Source: an uncultured Halobacteriovorax sp. (GTDB lineage Bacteria > Bdellovibrionota > Bacteriovoracia > Bacteriovoracales > Bacteriovoracaceae). From it: a DNA stretch of 64,000 nt. Below, one piece after another: positions 34,627 to 43,479 of the stretch. Made by a program: the position numbers and the translations under genes. Below the pieces are notes generated by a model that did no database searches, was not told the DNA's origin, and saw only the letters and a program-made list of their open reading frames with translations. Within the stretch, counting starts at the first letter, position 1, and the number at the start of each line of letters is the position of its first letter. Location of the stretch: NCBI GenBank assembly GCA_913061265.1, contig CAJXVS010000008.1, positions 1 to 64,000 of the forward strand, in the 5' to 3' direction.

Positions 34627-36711
34627 TTATCGTCCAATGACATTAATTGACCAATTAACTAATGTACCAACTTGAAGAGCAGCGGAATCTAGATCGACGT
34701 CTCCAGTTTCACTACCAAGACCATCAATTATTTTAATGGTCCAATTCCCATTTGAGTTTTCACCATAAAAAGAATTTGAAAGAAAGACTGACTCCGTATA
34801 ATCGTCAATCCAATCTGGAGTAGCTCCATCAAGACCAATCAGAAGCGAGTTGTTTACATTCATGATTATGCTTTTTGTTCCTGCTGGAGAAGTAAGCTCT
34901 ATTCCTAAGTCCCCAGGTCTTGGGTGTGTGATATTTAATTTAATTTGAACCGCTTCAATTGTATAAGACGAAGCCACGCTAATAGTATTGCTTAAACCGT
35001 CTTTGTTATTGTCTGGAATAATAGTTCCGACAGCAGTAGTTGAAGTTGTTAAACTAGCATCTGTTTCTTGAATCGCGGCCCATGAATTGGCACTATAAAG
35101 TTTTGCCATAGACACGGCGGCATCAGCATCAACTTGCCCAAATCCATAATGATTATGAAAACTATAACCTGCAGAATTGGTCACCCAGCCCTGCGCGTAG
35201 ACATGACCTTCGAGTGTAGCATTTGTAATAGTAGCGTAAGGCCCATTGTCAAAATCGAGACTAGAATCAACTAAAATATTACTTGAAAGAGCATCAATCT
35301 TTGAAGAAGTGCTTGCTAAGATATGCTTAACATCACGCCAAGTAAGATTCGGGTTAGCACTTAACATAAGTGCGGCAACTCCGCTAACCACAGGGGCCGC
35401 TGAAGAAGTTCCATTAAATTGATGAGTATAATCACAATTTGTATTTCCGTCTCCTCCTGAAATAAAGGGAACTCCGGCCACTCCAAATCTTGAATAACCA
35501 TCACTACAACCAGCTGTATCAGTCGTCATCATAGCAGGAGTTTCTGTTCCATACTCTCCGCCTGGGGCAGAGACCCATAGGTTACTGCCGTGAGAAGAAT
35601 AAGAAGATTTTATCCCAAGAGCATTCGTCGCCCCAACAGAAAGGATCCATGGAACTTCACTTCCCTTACCTAGATTTGAATTATGAGAAAAACAAAAATA
35701 ACCAATAAATGTACCAGCGTATGAGAAGTCGCATTCTTGAAAAGAATTACCTGCACTTTTAATATAAAGGCTTCCCTTTGATCCTCGCTGACTTGTTACG
35801 CCGTACTTTAACTGATCCACATAAGTTGAATCAGTGGCAAGTTTCATAGGGACAAATCCAGATCCATAACTATAATTATAAATATCAAAATCATCAGAGG
35901 CCTGATCAATCTGAACCGCTGTGGATTGAGTTACATTATCACCAAGATAATTAAGACCTGCCACCTTAGCCTCTGGAGCAACTCCTCTTGAACCAATTCC
36001 ATTCCATCCTGTAGCTGCAATAAGACCTGCAACTGAGGTTCCATGATCCCCTCCAGGACTAACTCCTGGGTCACCGTAATAAGGTGCTGCTAGGGCATAG
36101 TCTTTAGATCTTGGAGTAAGCACATTGGCAAAAAGATCGAGATGATCAATATCAAGGCCAGTATCACTGACTGCAATACTAACTCCATTGCCTAGGTCAC
36201 CATTGATTATTGACGTCTCAATATTAATATCATTTCCAGTTGTTCCACCTGTAATTGAAAAATTCTTTTGTCCATCGTTTCTTAAGTGCCATGCATGTTC
36301 TTTTAATGGATCTCCATAAACTTGCAGGGAAAAAGGTCCTAGCTGAGTAAATTTATTATCACGCGAGGCCCTTATATAAATATTATTAACATTTTCACTA
36401 TTACGGGGGATGCCACTTATAACTCCTGTCGAAGTGCTTATACTTAGCCAACTTGGTAAGTTACTAGCAGAAAAAGAAAGCCCTGTGGTCAATACTGTTG
36501 GGGACCAAGAGTAATACTCATCTTGCCTCACAATCACAGTAGGCGCTCCACTTATAAAGGGAGTCGAGTTCGGAACAAAGGTTACAGTCGCTCCAGCTTT
36601 TTGTTTCCCAGAGTCAGTCTTCTCCCCAGGAGTTGGAACGCAAGAGATCATTGTTAAGAGACTTAACATAAGAGTTAACTTGAATGGTCTTAGCTTTCGC
36701 ATCATCTTCAT
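34627..36711 (-). CDS. Kexin/furin-like subtilase lipoprotein with P-domain
   Basis: 694 residues. Lipobox MISC (Cys24). Residues about 50-130 form a putative Ig-like domain (SASNLPSWLSIS…GVISGIP). Then KEHAWHLRNDGQKN, the usual kexin/furin entry, and a complete S8 triad: Asp183 (AVSDTGLDIDH), His223 (GGDHGTSVAGLIAA), Ser436 (FNGTSSAAPVVSG). The last 110 residues match a proprotein-convertase P-domain (ITHPRPGDLGIELTSPAGT…WTIKIIDG). No I9-type propeptide is present in this chain. A separate propeptide-like protein is encoded 93 bases upstream on the same strand. It would cut proteins after basic residues at the cell surface or in the periplasm. Confidence 0.9.
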   Translation of the reverse strand: MKMMRKLRPFKLTLMLSLLTMISCVPTPGEKTDSGKQKAGATVTFVPNSTPFISGAPTVIVRQDEYYSWSPTVLTTGLSFSASNLPSWLSISTSTGVISGIPRNSENVNNIYIRASRDNKFTQLGPFSLQVYGDPLKEHAWHLRNDGQKNFSITGGTTGNDINIETSIINGDLGNGVSIAVSDTGLDIDHLDLFANVLTPRSKDYALAAPYYGDPGVSPGGDHGTSVAGLIAATGWNGIGSRGVAPEAKVAGLNYLGDNVTQSTAVQIDQASDDFDIYNYSYGSGFVPMKLATDSTYVDQLKYGVTSQRGSKGSLYIKSAGNSFQECDFSYAGTFIGYFCFSHNSNLGKGSEVPWILSVGATNALGIKSSYSSHGSNLWVSAPGGEYGTETPAMMTTDTAGCSDGYSRFGVAGVPFISGGDGNTNCDYTHQFNGTSSAAPVVSGVAALMLSANPNLTWRDVKHILASTSSKIDALSSNILVDSSLDFDNGPYATITNATLEGHVYAQGWVTNSAGYSFHNHYGFGQVDADAAVSMAKLYSANSWAAIQETDASLTTSTTAVGTIIPDNNKDGLSNTISVASSYTIEAVQIKLNITHPRPGDLGIELTSPAGTKSIIMNVNNSLLIGLDGATPDWIDDYTESVFLSNSFYGENSNGNWTIKIIDGLGSETGDVDLDSAALQVGTLVNWSINVIGR

Positions 36712-36804
36712 TATAACTGACCTTTACACTCTCCTTAACGGAAATAAAGGAGATTACTTGAGCTTTTAAATCTAAATGATTGAAAATAGAACGTGAAAGG
36801 ATGA

Positions 36805-37527
36805 TTATTTAGTGACAGGAGGATTCTCTAGGATTTCTAGCTCTACTCTCTCTACCCGTGGGTCATCTTTTAATACCTCTAAGATTAAGGGAGCCTTCTG
36901 TGTGTCGTCAGTCTTTAGAAGACTTAACCTAATACCAGGAAAGTTTCCTTCGAGGGTAAGACCATATTCAGATTGAAGGCCTCTCCAAGAATCATGATCA
37001 TGAAGCTTTACCTTAAAAACCCCAGTCAAGATGGCGAGCTGCCTTGTCTTCGAATTATGTAAAACAAGAGCGTCACCTTTCTCAGGTTCCTCTTTTACAA
37101 ATATCTTTCCAAATTTCTTATCGACTATTTGTGAATCATCAAAACGGTGACTCTCTGAGACCGGAACAACCTTTATATTACTTACGACACCATAGGAGTT
37201 TGATCCAGAGTTAATACTCGAAGTCGGGTGAATGATCACTCCAGAATTTGCTCTTGGTTTTAATTCTTTCATCACTAAAGGTGTATCAAAGTGTAACTTT
37301 TTAAACCCCTTATTAACCTTGACCTTTACTTTTGCCGCAGGAAACCTCTTAGAGCGATAAGGCTTTCGAGAGGACTTTTCAATCTCTTCATCCTCCTTCT
37401 CTATGACTGAAGGAGAGGTTACATCCTCTTGATACTTGTTCCAAGACAAGACCCAGATAGAGGTCAAAACCCCCAAACCTCCCACTGCTATGGCAATCCG
37501 CTTTTTCATACTAATATCATCGGTCAT
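36805..37527 (-). CDS. Membrane-anchored protein with propeptide/external-chaperone-like C-terminus
   Basis: 240 residues; start at 37527 or at the sixth codon after it (MKKRIAIAVGG). One N-terminal membrane anchor (about 9-27) is followed by a basic linker and a globular part. The C-terminal 75 residues (TGVFKVKLHDHDSWRGLQ, then YGLTLEGNFPGIRLSLLK, then VLKDDPRVERVELEI) have the shape of a subtilase propeptide: a strand, a helix, YGL, and the closing DPRVxxVELE. It sits immediately upstream of the subtilase that lacks such a propeptide, as in the Aeromonas sobria protease/ORF2 chaperone pair. Function as folding chaperone or inhibitor is inferred. Confidence 0.55.
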   Translation of the reverse strand: MTDDISMKKRIAIAVGGLGVLTSIWVLSWNKYQEDVTSPSVIEKEDEEIEKSSRKPYRSKRFPAAKVKVKVNKGFKKLHFDTPLVMKELKPRANSGVIIHPTSSINSGSNSYGVVSNIKVVPVSESHRFDDSQIVDKKFGKIFVKEEPEKGDALVLHNSKTRQLAILTGVFKVKLHDHDSWRGLQSEYGLTLEGNFPGIRLSLLKTDDTQKAPLILEVLKDDPRVERVELEILENPPVTK

Positions 37528-37599
37528 TTCATTCTATGGCCTAAGGGGAAAGCCTTAACCCCTTAAAAATTTAAGGACAAGCTTTGCTATAATATTATT

Positions 37600-38490
37600 G
37601 TGAGAGAGAAAATCGTCTATTTAGTTCTATTTATAATCTTTGCCTTAACCAATGCGGCTCAGGCCGCTGACAAATTAGTTATCATCCAAACTGTTTCAAC
37701 TTCTAAGAAGACCTTTGTTATTAGAAAAGGATTTCTAGACGGGATCGCTATAGGTCAAGAGTCCCTCTTCACAATCAGGAGTTCGGGAGTCGTCGCTACA
37801 GCGACAGAAGTCAACCGAACCATGTCTATCTGGGAAGTAAATGATAAACGAGGCGGCGTAGCTTTTGAAAAAGGAGAATACGTCACCTTTACAAACTCCA
37901 TAGAGAACCTAATCTTAGAATTACCAAGACTAGAGAAGTTTGCTGAAAAAGGCCTACAATTTAAGAGTAAATCTTTTTGGATCGCTAGAGGAAATCTTAG
38001 TTATGCTCTTAGTGATACAGTATCTTCAACAGAAGCTGAGACCTCTTCAACAAGGTCAGGTTATCAATTAGAAGTCCTCTATGTTCTCAATTTTGATCGA
38101 AGCTGGGAATTTGGGCTTGGCATAAGAAGAGATTCTGAAGTTCAGAAGGTCTCAGAACCAGTACTTGATGTGCCCTCCACTAGGCTTCTTGGAGTTGGTG
38201 AATTAACTTTTAAATTTAACGAAGACGATTCAACTAAGAATTATTTTTATGTAGGAGCAGGTCTTGGTTACGGTCTCTCTTCTACCACTGTCGATGAAGC
38301 AGTCAGCACCGGAACGGCGTTTGTTCTTCCTACCTTAAGGTTTGGATTTTCTAAGTATATCAGTAACAGTAAGTGGGTTCTTCTTGAAGGAGCTGTTGAG
38401 TCTATTGGAATCACAGAGAGTTTTGCTGATGGTATTGAACAAACAACAACTGTCCTAAATTCTAAGTTCTCAATCGGAGTAAAATTCTAA
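37600..38490 (+). CDS. Probable outer-membrane barrel protein, unknown
   Basis: 296 residues from GTG; signal peptide to about residue 22 (…NAAQAA). The first 110 residues look like a small soluble domain (KTFVIRKGFLDGIAIGQESLF). The rest shows alternating strands with Gly/aromatic pairs (SWEFGLGIRRDSE, YFYVGAGLGYGLSS, RFGFSKYI) and ends in Phe (SKFSIGVKF), the mark of an eight-strand-type outer-membrane barrel. The stop overlaps the stop of the convergent oxygenase gene. Confidence 0.65.
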   Translation: MREKIVYLVLFIIFALTNAAQAADKLVIIQTVSTSKKTFVIRKGFLDGIAIGQESLFTIRSSGVVATATEVNRTMSIWEVNDKRGGVAFEKGEYVTFTNSIENLILELPRLEKFAEKGLQFKSKSFWIARGNLSYALSDTVSSTEAETSSTRSGYQLEVLYVLNFDRSWEFGLGIRRDSEVQKVSEPVLDVPSTRLLGVGELTFKFNEDDSTKNYFYVGAGLGYGLSSTTVDEAVSTGTAFVLPTLRFGFSKYISNSKWVLLEGAVESIGITESFADGIEQTTTVLNSKFSIGVKF

Positions 38491-39425
38491 TAAAGACCGA
38501 TTTCTTCAAGCCTTTGAATTAAAAACTTTGAGGCCGTAATATCCTCATACTTCGCCCCTTCCCCAATACAAGAATCAAGACAAGAGATCATAGCATCATC
38601 ATGGGGGTGAACAAAAAATGGCATAGAATAACGAGTTGAATTTGACTCACTTGGATTCACTACCCTATGTGTTGTTGAAGGTAAGATATCATTGGTTAAA
38701 CGGCTCATCATGTCCCCAGTATCCACAACGATTTGTCCTGGTTCTGTTTTAACTGAAAGCCACTTTCCATCACGGTCTAAAAGCTCAAGGCCTCCATCAG
38801 TAGCGCCAACAAGCAAAGTGATTAAATTTATATCTTCATGAGCGCCCGCTCTTACTGAATTTTCTGTATCTTCACCTTTTGTAGGTGGGTAATGGATTGT
38901 CCTTAGGACTGTATTTCCATCATGGATCATTTCTTTGAAGAAGTTCTCCTTTGCTCCAAGTCCAGCTCCAATGGCCTCTAAAAGTAGCACTGCGGTTTGA
39001 TCCATAGAATCATAAAGCTCTAAAAAGACTTCTTTGAAATTAAGAACTTCTTTAGGCCAAAGATTCTCTGGGTAGCGGCCTTTATAAGGACTGTCATTTA
39101 TAAGCTCACGCCCCACATGCCAAAATTCCTTTAGATCTGGATGAGTTGAGTCTTTAGCATGCTCCTTCTTAAAAGGAGTATAGCCACGTTGCCCACCAGG
39201 AACACCACCATAAAGATTCTTGGTATCACTCGGTAATTGAAAAAATTGATGAACGAGATCATAGGCCTTTGAAACTTTTAAAGCATCAACAGTATGATCC
39301 ACAAGAATAATAAAACCATATTCTTTAAGACCTTCAAAAAGATCTGTTACGAATTGATTTCTCACCTCAGGGCTACCATTAACGTAGCTTAGTAAACTTA
39401 GTTCGGGCACTTGCCTATTACTCAT
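38487..39425 (-). CDS. 2-oxoglutarate/Fe(II) oxygenase, isopenicillin-N-synthase-like
   Basis: 312 residues. N-terminal DIOX_N region with GLKEYGFIILVDHTV, then the double-stranded beta-helix. Iron ligands are His196 and Asp198 (GAHEDINLITLL) and His253 (STTHRVVNP); RYSMPFFVHP supplies the Arg-x-Ser that binds 2-oxoglutarate. The family oxidises small molecules (gibberellins, penicillin rings, ethylene formation); the substrate here is unknown. It ends a run of genes beginning at glpX, separated from yggS by 64 bases. Confidence 0.92.
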   Translation of the reverse strand: MSNRQVPELSLLSYVNGSPEVRNQFVTDLFEGLKEYGFIILVDHTVDALKVSKAYDLVHQFFQLPSDTKNLYGGVPGGQRGYTPFKKEHAKDSTHPDLKEFWHVGRELINDSPYKGRYPENLWPKEVLNFKEVFLELYDSMDQTAVLLLEAIGAGLGAKENFFKEMIHDGNTVLRTIHYPPTKGEDTENSVRAGAHEDINLITLLVGATDGGLELLDRDGKWLSVKTEPGQIVVDTGDMMSRLTNDILPSTTHRVVNPSESNSTRYSMPFFVHPHDDAMISCLDSCIGEGAKYEDITASKFLIQRLEEIGLY

Positions 39426-39489
39426 ATAAACCTCTAAGCCTCAGAATGAAGAAACATCGCTGATTCGTCAAACCAAGTGGTAATTTTTA

Positions 39490-40191
39490 CTAATCTCTAG
39501 GGTCTTCGGGCTTGAAGATGGATGTACCAATCCTGACAAAGTCCGTGCCTTCTTCAATGGCCATAGAGTAATCTTGGCTCATGCCCATGGAGAGCTTTAA
39601 ATCAGGTAGTTCAAAGTCCCTCTTAAGAGTACTTCTTACGGCATTTAAGCGTTTAAAACAAAGCCTAGCATCCTCTTCAAAGTTATCAGTCCTATACTTA
39701 CCCATAGTCATTAAACCTAATAAGTAGAACTTTGAATCAAGGTGCTGAGAGATTAAATTAGCGGCTGCTGCGAGTTCATCATAATTCTTGATACAAAAGC
39801 CACTCTTCTCAGCCTCTTCGCTAGTGTTAACTTGCAAGAAGAATCCTACTCTCTGGGAGCTTATCTGATCGACTCTTTTGTATAGATGTTCAAGCAGCTT
39901 TAATGAATCAACAGAATGAATGTATTTTAATCGGGGAATTTTGAATAGGCGGTTGATCTTATTAGATTGAAGCTTACCAATAAAATGCCAATTCAAATCT
40001 AGGTCTTCTAGTTCAATTGATTTTTCTTCTAAGGACTCGACTCTATTTTCTCCAAAGTCTACCTGCCCTTCTTCAAAGGCAAAGCGGATACTTTCACTAT
40101 CGGTATTCTTAGAAACCGCCACGAGATTAGTCTCTCTAATCTCACGCTTTAGAAGTTGAAGGCGGATCTTTAAAAGCTCACGCCTCTCCAT
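39490..40191 (-). CDS. YggS/PLPBP-family pyridoxal-phosphate homeostasis protein
   Basis: 233 residues. Signature features: NLVAVSKN with the PLP-binding Lys, VDFGENRVESLEEK, LNWHFIGKLQSNK, IHSVDS, and MGMSQDYSMAIEEGTDFVRIGTSIF. The protein is a single-domain TIM barrel that buffers PLP in the cytosol; it has no known enzymatic activity. Overlaps the upstream 109-residue gene by 14 bases. Confidence 0.95.
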   Translation of the reverse strand: MERRELLKIRLQLLKREIRETNLVAVSKNTDSESIRFAFEEGQVDFGENRVESLEEKSIELEDLDLNWHFIGKLQSNKINRLFKIPRLKYIHSVDSLKLLEHLYKRVDQISSQRVGFFLQVNTSEEAEKSGFCIKNYDELAAAANLISQHLDSKFYLLGLMTMGKYRTDNFEEDARLCFKRLNAVRSTLKRDFELPDLKLSMGMSQDYSMAIEEGTDFVRIGTSIFKPEDPRD

Positions 40192-40507
40192 CTTCTGCTT
40201 CGCCCTTTTTCTTAAAACTTAAGTTAGCTTTGACTTCAATATCGTAGCCATCAAGTAAAGTCTCTAGCATTTGCTTAGGGTCAACCTTACTTAGATGCTT
40301 GCGTACCTCTTCTTGAATTCCAGCTGAGAACTCAGTGCGAGCCCCTTTGGCATTTTCGATGAGGCCCGTGACTATTTCTTTAGGAAGAGGAAGATCTTTT
40401 ACAATTCCTCTTACCGCTTCTTCAGTCATAAAAGCCGCGCCAACACCAATGGAGACGACTTTTTTAATAACGTCCCCTAAGCCTTCTTTTTCATCTTTTT
40501 TAGTCAT
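40178..40507 (-). CDS. Small helical protein, unknown
   Basis: 109 residues, no signal peptide. The sequence is helical with a hydrophobic, Ala/Gly-rich patch (VVSIGVGAAFMTEEAVRGIV) and a charged tail (FKKKGEAEDGEA); it faintly recalls phasin-like granule or scaffold proteins, but I would not name it. Overlaps yggS by 14 bases and follows the SRPBCC gene by five bases, so the three are translated together. Confidence 0.6.
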   Translation of the reverse strand: MTKKDEKEGLGDVIKKVVSIGVGAAFMTEEAVRGIVKDLPLPKEIVTGLIENAKGARTEFSAGIQEEVRKHLSKVDPKQMLETLLDGYDIEVKANLSFKKKGEAEDGEA

Positions 40508-40512
40508 GGCCT

Positions 40513-40938
40513 CTACCTACTCTTAGCTCGGTTTTTATATTGAGTGATCATATTGGGTAAATTCTTACTGGTTAAATTATCGACAATCTTTTTAGGAGCA
40601 AATCCTTTGATATCAACTTCAAGTGAATACTCAACATCTGTTGTTCCATCGCCATTATCTTTTAGAATCCAGCTACCTTGATTCATTTTGAATAGGTCTC
40701 CAGATTCGAAGCTCCAAGAAACTTTATTAGGAGCCTCATGCTTCATTGTTAAAATGTACTTGAATTTTTTGATAAGATTCAGACCATATTCAACTCTAGC
40801 TCCTGCTTCATTCTGCTCTAAGATATTTACACTTGAGCAGCCATCAACAAATTCAGGGTAAGATGCATAGTCTATTATGGTGTCGTAAATTTTTTGAATA
40901 TCTACGTCAAAGGTTTCTTTTCTAGTTGCTTGAGCCAT
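40513..40938 (-). CDS. SRPBCC-family (COQ10/polyketide-cyclase-like) protein
   Basis: 141 residues matching the START-like SRPBCC fold: KETFDVDIQKIYDTIIDYASYPEFVDGC, then VEYGLNLIKKFKYILTM, SWSFESGDLFKMNQGSWIL and the closing long helix. Relatives bind ubiquinone or other hydrophobic ligands. GGAGG ribosome site. It lies just after the glpX hairpin. Confidence 0.82.
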   Translation of the reverse strand: MAQATRKETFDVDIQKIYDTIIDYASYPEFVDGCSSVNILEQNEAGARVEYGLNLIKKFKYILTMKHEAPNKVSWSFESGDLFKMNQGSWILKDNGDGTTDVEYSLEVDIKGFAPKKIVDNLTSKNLPNMITQYKNRAKSR

Positions 40939-40958
40939 TCCATTGCCTCCTTAAATAT

Positions 40959-40984
40959 AAGCCTAGGATTTAGTACCTAGGCTT
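40959..40984 (-). terminator. Hairpin overlapping the glpX stop codon
   Basis: Perfect 9-bp stem AAGCCTAGG/CCTAGGCTT whose loop carries the glpX stop (TAA, 40972-40970). On the minus strand it is followed by ATATTTAAGG, too few T for a strong terminator; it may be an attenuator or mRNA 3'-end stabiliser between glpX and the downstream genes. Confidence 0.45.
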
Positions 40985-41923
40985 TGTGTCAAAACGGTGA
41001 TCGGCTTGTATATGTCTAATTGTACCTGATTTTGATCTCATCACAATAGAATGAGTAACAGCACCCCAAGATCTAAACTTTACACCCTTTAAGAATGTTC
41101 CATCTGTTACGCCAGTAGCGACGAACATAACATCTCCAGAGGCGAGGTCTTCAATATTATAAACTTTATCAAAATCAGTGATTCCCATTTTTGTAGCGCG
41201 GGCCCTTTCTTCATCATGGCGAAACTTTAAGATGCCTTGAAAGTCTCCCCCCATACAACGAAGGGCAGCTGCTGCGATCACACCTTCAGGTGCTCCACCA
41301 GTACCGATCATAAGATCAACACCACTATCAGGCTCACAACAAGCAAGTGCACCAGCAACGTCACCGTCACCGATAAGTCTAATCCTAGCTCCAGCTTTTC
41401 TCACTTCTTCAATAAGACCTGCATGCCTATCTCTATCTAAGATGATGCAAGTTAAGTCTTGAACTCGGCATCGTTTAACTTCAGCTAGTCTTCTTAAGTT
41501 CTCTTCAGCAGACTCATTGATATCAATAACGCCTTTTCCTTCAGGACCACAGGCAATCTTTTGCATATAGGTATCAGGGGCATTAAGAAAACCACCCCTT
41601 TCGGCAATGGCCATAACTGAACAAGAGTTAGAGGCACCAACAGCGCAAACTGTAGTTCCTTCTAATGGGTCTAAGGCGATATCAAGTTCAGGCCCGTTTC
41701 CTGATCCAACTTCTTCACCAATATAAAGCATAGGAGCTTCGTCTCTCTCACCTTCACCAATAGTAACGACACCTTTACAGTCAATGGAATCAAGCATGGT
41801 TCTCATTGCGTCAACAGCGGCTTGGTCAGCGGCTTTTTCATCGCCTCTCCCCATCCAGCGGGCGCTAGAGACAGCGGCCATTTCGGTTACGCGAACAAAT
41901 TCAAGGGCTAAGTTACGATTCAT
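40970..41923 (-). CDS. glpX: Fructose-1,6-bisphosphatase class II
   Basis: 317 residues. Signature motifs of GlpX: RWMGRGDEKAADQAAVDAMR, VVTIGEGERDEAPMLYIGEE, LDIALDPLEGT, MIGTGGAPEGVIAAAALRCMGG and FVATGVTDGTFLKGV. Metal-binding Asp/Glu and Gly-rich loops are intact. Dephosphorylates fructose-1,6-bisphosphate in gluconeogenesis, in line with an amino-acid-eating predator. Confidence 0.97.
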   Translation of the reverse strand: MNRNLALEFVRVTEMAAVSSARWMGRGDEKAADQAAVDAMRTMLDSIDCKGVVTIGEGERDEAPMLYIGEEVGSGNGPELDIALDPLEGTTVCAVGASNSCSVMAIAERGGFLNAPDTYMQKIACGPEGKGVIDINESAEENLRRLAEVKRCRVQDLTCIILDRDRHAGLIEEVRKAGARIRLIGDGDVAGALACCEPDSGVDLMIGTGGAPEGVIAAAALRCMGGDFQGILKFRHDEERARATKMGITDFDKVYNIEDLASGDVMFVATGVTDGTFLKGVKFRSWGAVTHSIVMRSKSGTIRHIQADHRFDTKPRY

Positions 41924-41991
41924 AGTTTCTCCAGATAATTCTAAGTACCTAGGAACTATAGAGGCTATTGCATCAACTGAAAAGATTTTGT

Positions 41992-42711
41992 CTAAGAGCC
42001 TATCTTTCTTACAAGAAAATCCGTCACCGTGTCCGGAAGATAGTCTTCAGGCAGGTTATTTATAATGCGGCCAGCAAATTTAACCTTCTCTTCGTCGCAA
42101 TTTGAATCGATTTCGAAGGTAAACTCATCTTCATTATTTAAAGGCGTCTCAACATCTTTCCTGCCAAGGACATTTCCAGTTCGGAGCCCTCTGCCATCTT
42201 CCCATTCAACAAATGAGTCCATAAGGATGACCTGAAATTTTGAGATATCATGGTCATTATGTTCCCAAACAAAGACTTCAAAAGGGCCATCTGCTCGCAG
42301 CCAATACTTAAGGTTATTGGGCATCTCAATATCAAGACCGCTTGAATGAACTGGGCGCATACCGGCGACTATATTATCTACGCTTAAGAAGTTAGGGATC
42401 GTCTCTTTACTTAGGCTTTCGTCAAAGGCGATGCCGAGTCTTTGTCCTTCGACCCACTTGATACTCCCTTTAATAGTAATAGAAGCTCCACGCCAATGAA
42501 GCTCTCCATTGATAGTATCTTTAGGCTTAAAGTCACAACCCCCATCTTTTAGTGAGATCTGCATTCCCGTAAAACTTATATTCTGTACTTGAAAGACATG
42601 ATCCTTACCCCCAACAGCTTTAAAAGTTAAATAGGTAAACGGAAAGCGGGGAAAGACCCTCTTTTCAGTTTCTTTAAATTCAGTTTTGATGAGATTAAGA
42701 TGACCTTCCAT
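41992..42711 (-). CDS. PilZ-domain protein
   Basis: 239 residues. The N-terminal 95 residues are a PilZ domain with both c-di-GMP contacts kept: the RxxxR motif in EKRVFPRFPF and NISFTG for [D/N]xSxxG, followed by GSIKWVEGQRLGIAFDE. The C-terminal 140 residues (from about MPNNLKYWLRADG) form an unrecognised domain. It should bind the messenger c-di-GMP and affect motility, predation or surface behaviour. Monocistronic, divergent from pgsA. Confidence 0.88.
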   Translation of the reverse strand: MEGHLNLIKTEFKETEKRVFPRFPFTYLTFKAVGGKDHVFQVQNISFTGMQISLKDGGCDFKPKDTINGELHWRGASITIKGSIKWVEGQRLGIAFDESLSKETIPNFLSVDNIVAGMRPVHSSGLDIEMPNNLKYWLRADGPFEVFVWEHNDHDISKFQVILMDSFVEWEDGRGLRTGNVLGRKDVETPLNNEDEFTFEIDSNCDEEKVKFAGRIINNLPEDYLPDTVTDFLVRKIGS

Positions 42712-42834
42712 ATTCTTTCCTTTATTTGTGCTTCTTTATTTTAACCTATGACGCGGATCCATTTTAGGTGGTAAAAATAGCTCTAAAGTGCTAAAACTTG
42801 ATTGTTCTAATTAGTTTTATGGGAATGCTGCTGC

Positions 42835-43479
42835 ATGGAAGAATCAGGCCATATGGACCAAAAAGGCGCCGGAGAATGGGAGATTGATAACCTTCCTAAT
42901 AGGTTAACCTTTTTTAGAGTCATCTTAATTCCAATTATTATTGGAAGTCTTTATCTCAACCTTCTTGATTTTCCTTGGCTTGATGGCCTTAAGAAGACCT
43001 TTGGCTACGTAGCCGCATGGACCTTTGTTGCTGCCAGTGTAACTGATTTCTTTGATGGCTATATCGCTAGAAAAAGAAATATCGTAACAGTCTTTGGTTC
43101 ATTCTTAGATCCTATTGCGGATAAGTTCCTCATCGTAAGTTCATTAATTGTTTTACAAAAATTAGATAGAATTCCTGTCTTGATCGTCATCATCTTAGTT
43201 TTAAGAGAGATCTACATCACAGCTCTTAGGCTTCTCGCCAATGAGAAAGGCCTTAAAGTTCCCGTTGGACAATTAGGGAAACTAAAGACCGCTACACAGA
43301 TGGTAGGTATTCCCTTACTCATGGCCTATGACAGACCTTGGGGAATTCCAATGATCCCAATGGGAAATGCTCTTATCTATTTAGCCTCTATCGTTTCAAC
43401 TTACTCAGCACTTGAGTATTCTATGGGGCTTCTTAAAAAGTTTAAGCAGAAAAAGGAAGAAAGCCGACGTGGAAGATAG
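42835..43479 (+). CDS. pgsA: CDP-diacylglycerol-glycerol-3-phosphate phosphatidyltransferase
   Basis: 214 residues, four membrane segments. The family motif DGx2ARx8Gx3Dx3D is complete: FFDGYIARKRN, then VFGSFLDPIADK. Forms phosphatidylglycerolphosphate at the inner membrane. The start could also be the internal Met seven codons in. It overlaps serB by 11 bases. Confidence 0.93.
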   Translation: MEESGHMDQKGAGEWEIDNLPNRLTFFRVILIPIIIGSLYLNLLDFPWLDGLKKTFGYVAAWTFVAASVTDFFDGYIARKRNIVTVFGSFLDPIADKFLIVSSLIVLQKLDRIPVLIVIILVLREIYITALRLLANEKGLKVPVGQLGKLKTATQMVGIPLLMAYDRPWGIPMIPMGNALIYLASIVSTYSALEYSMGLLKKFKQKKEESRRGR

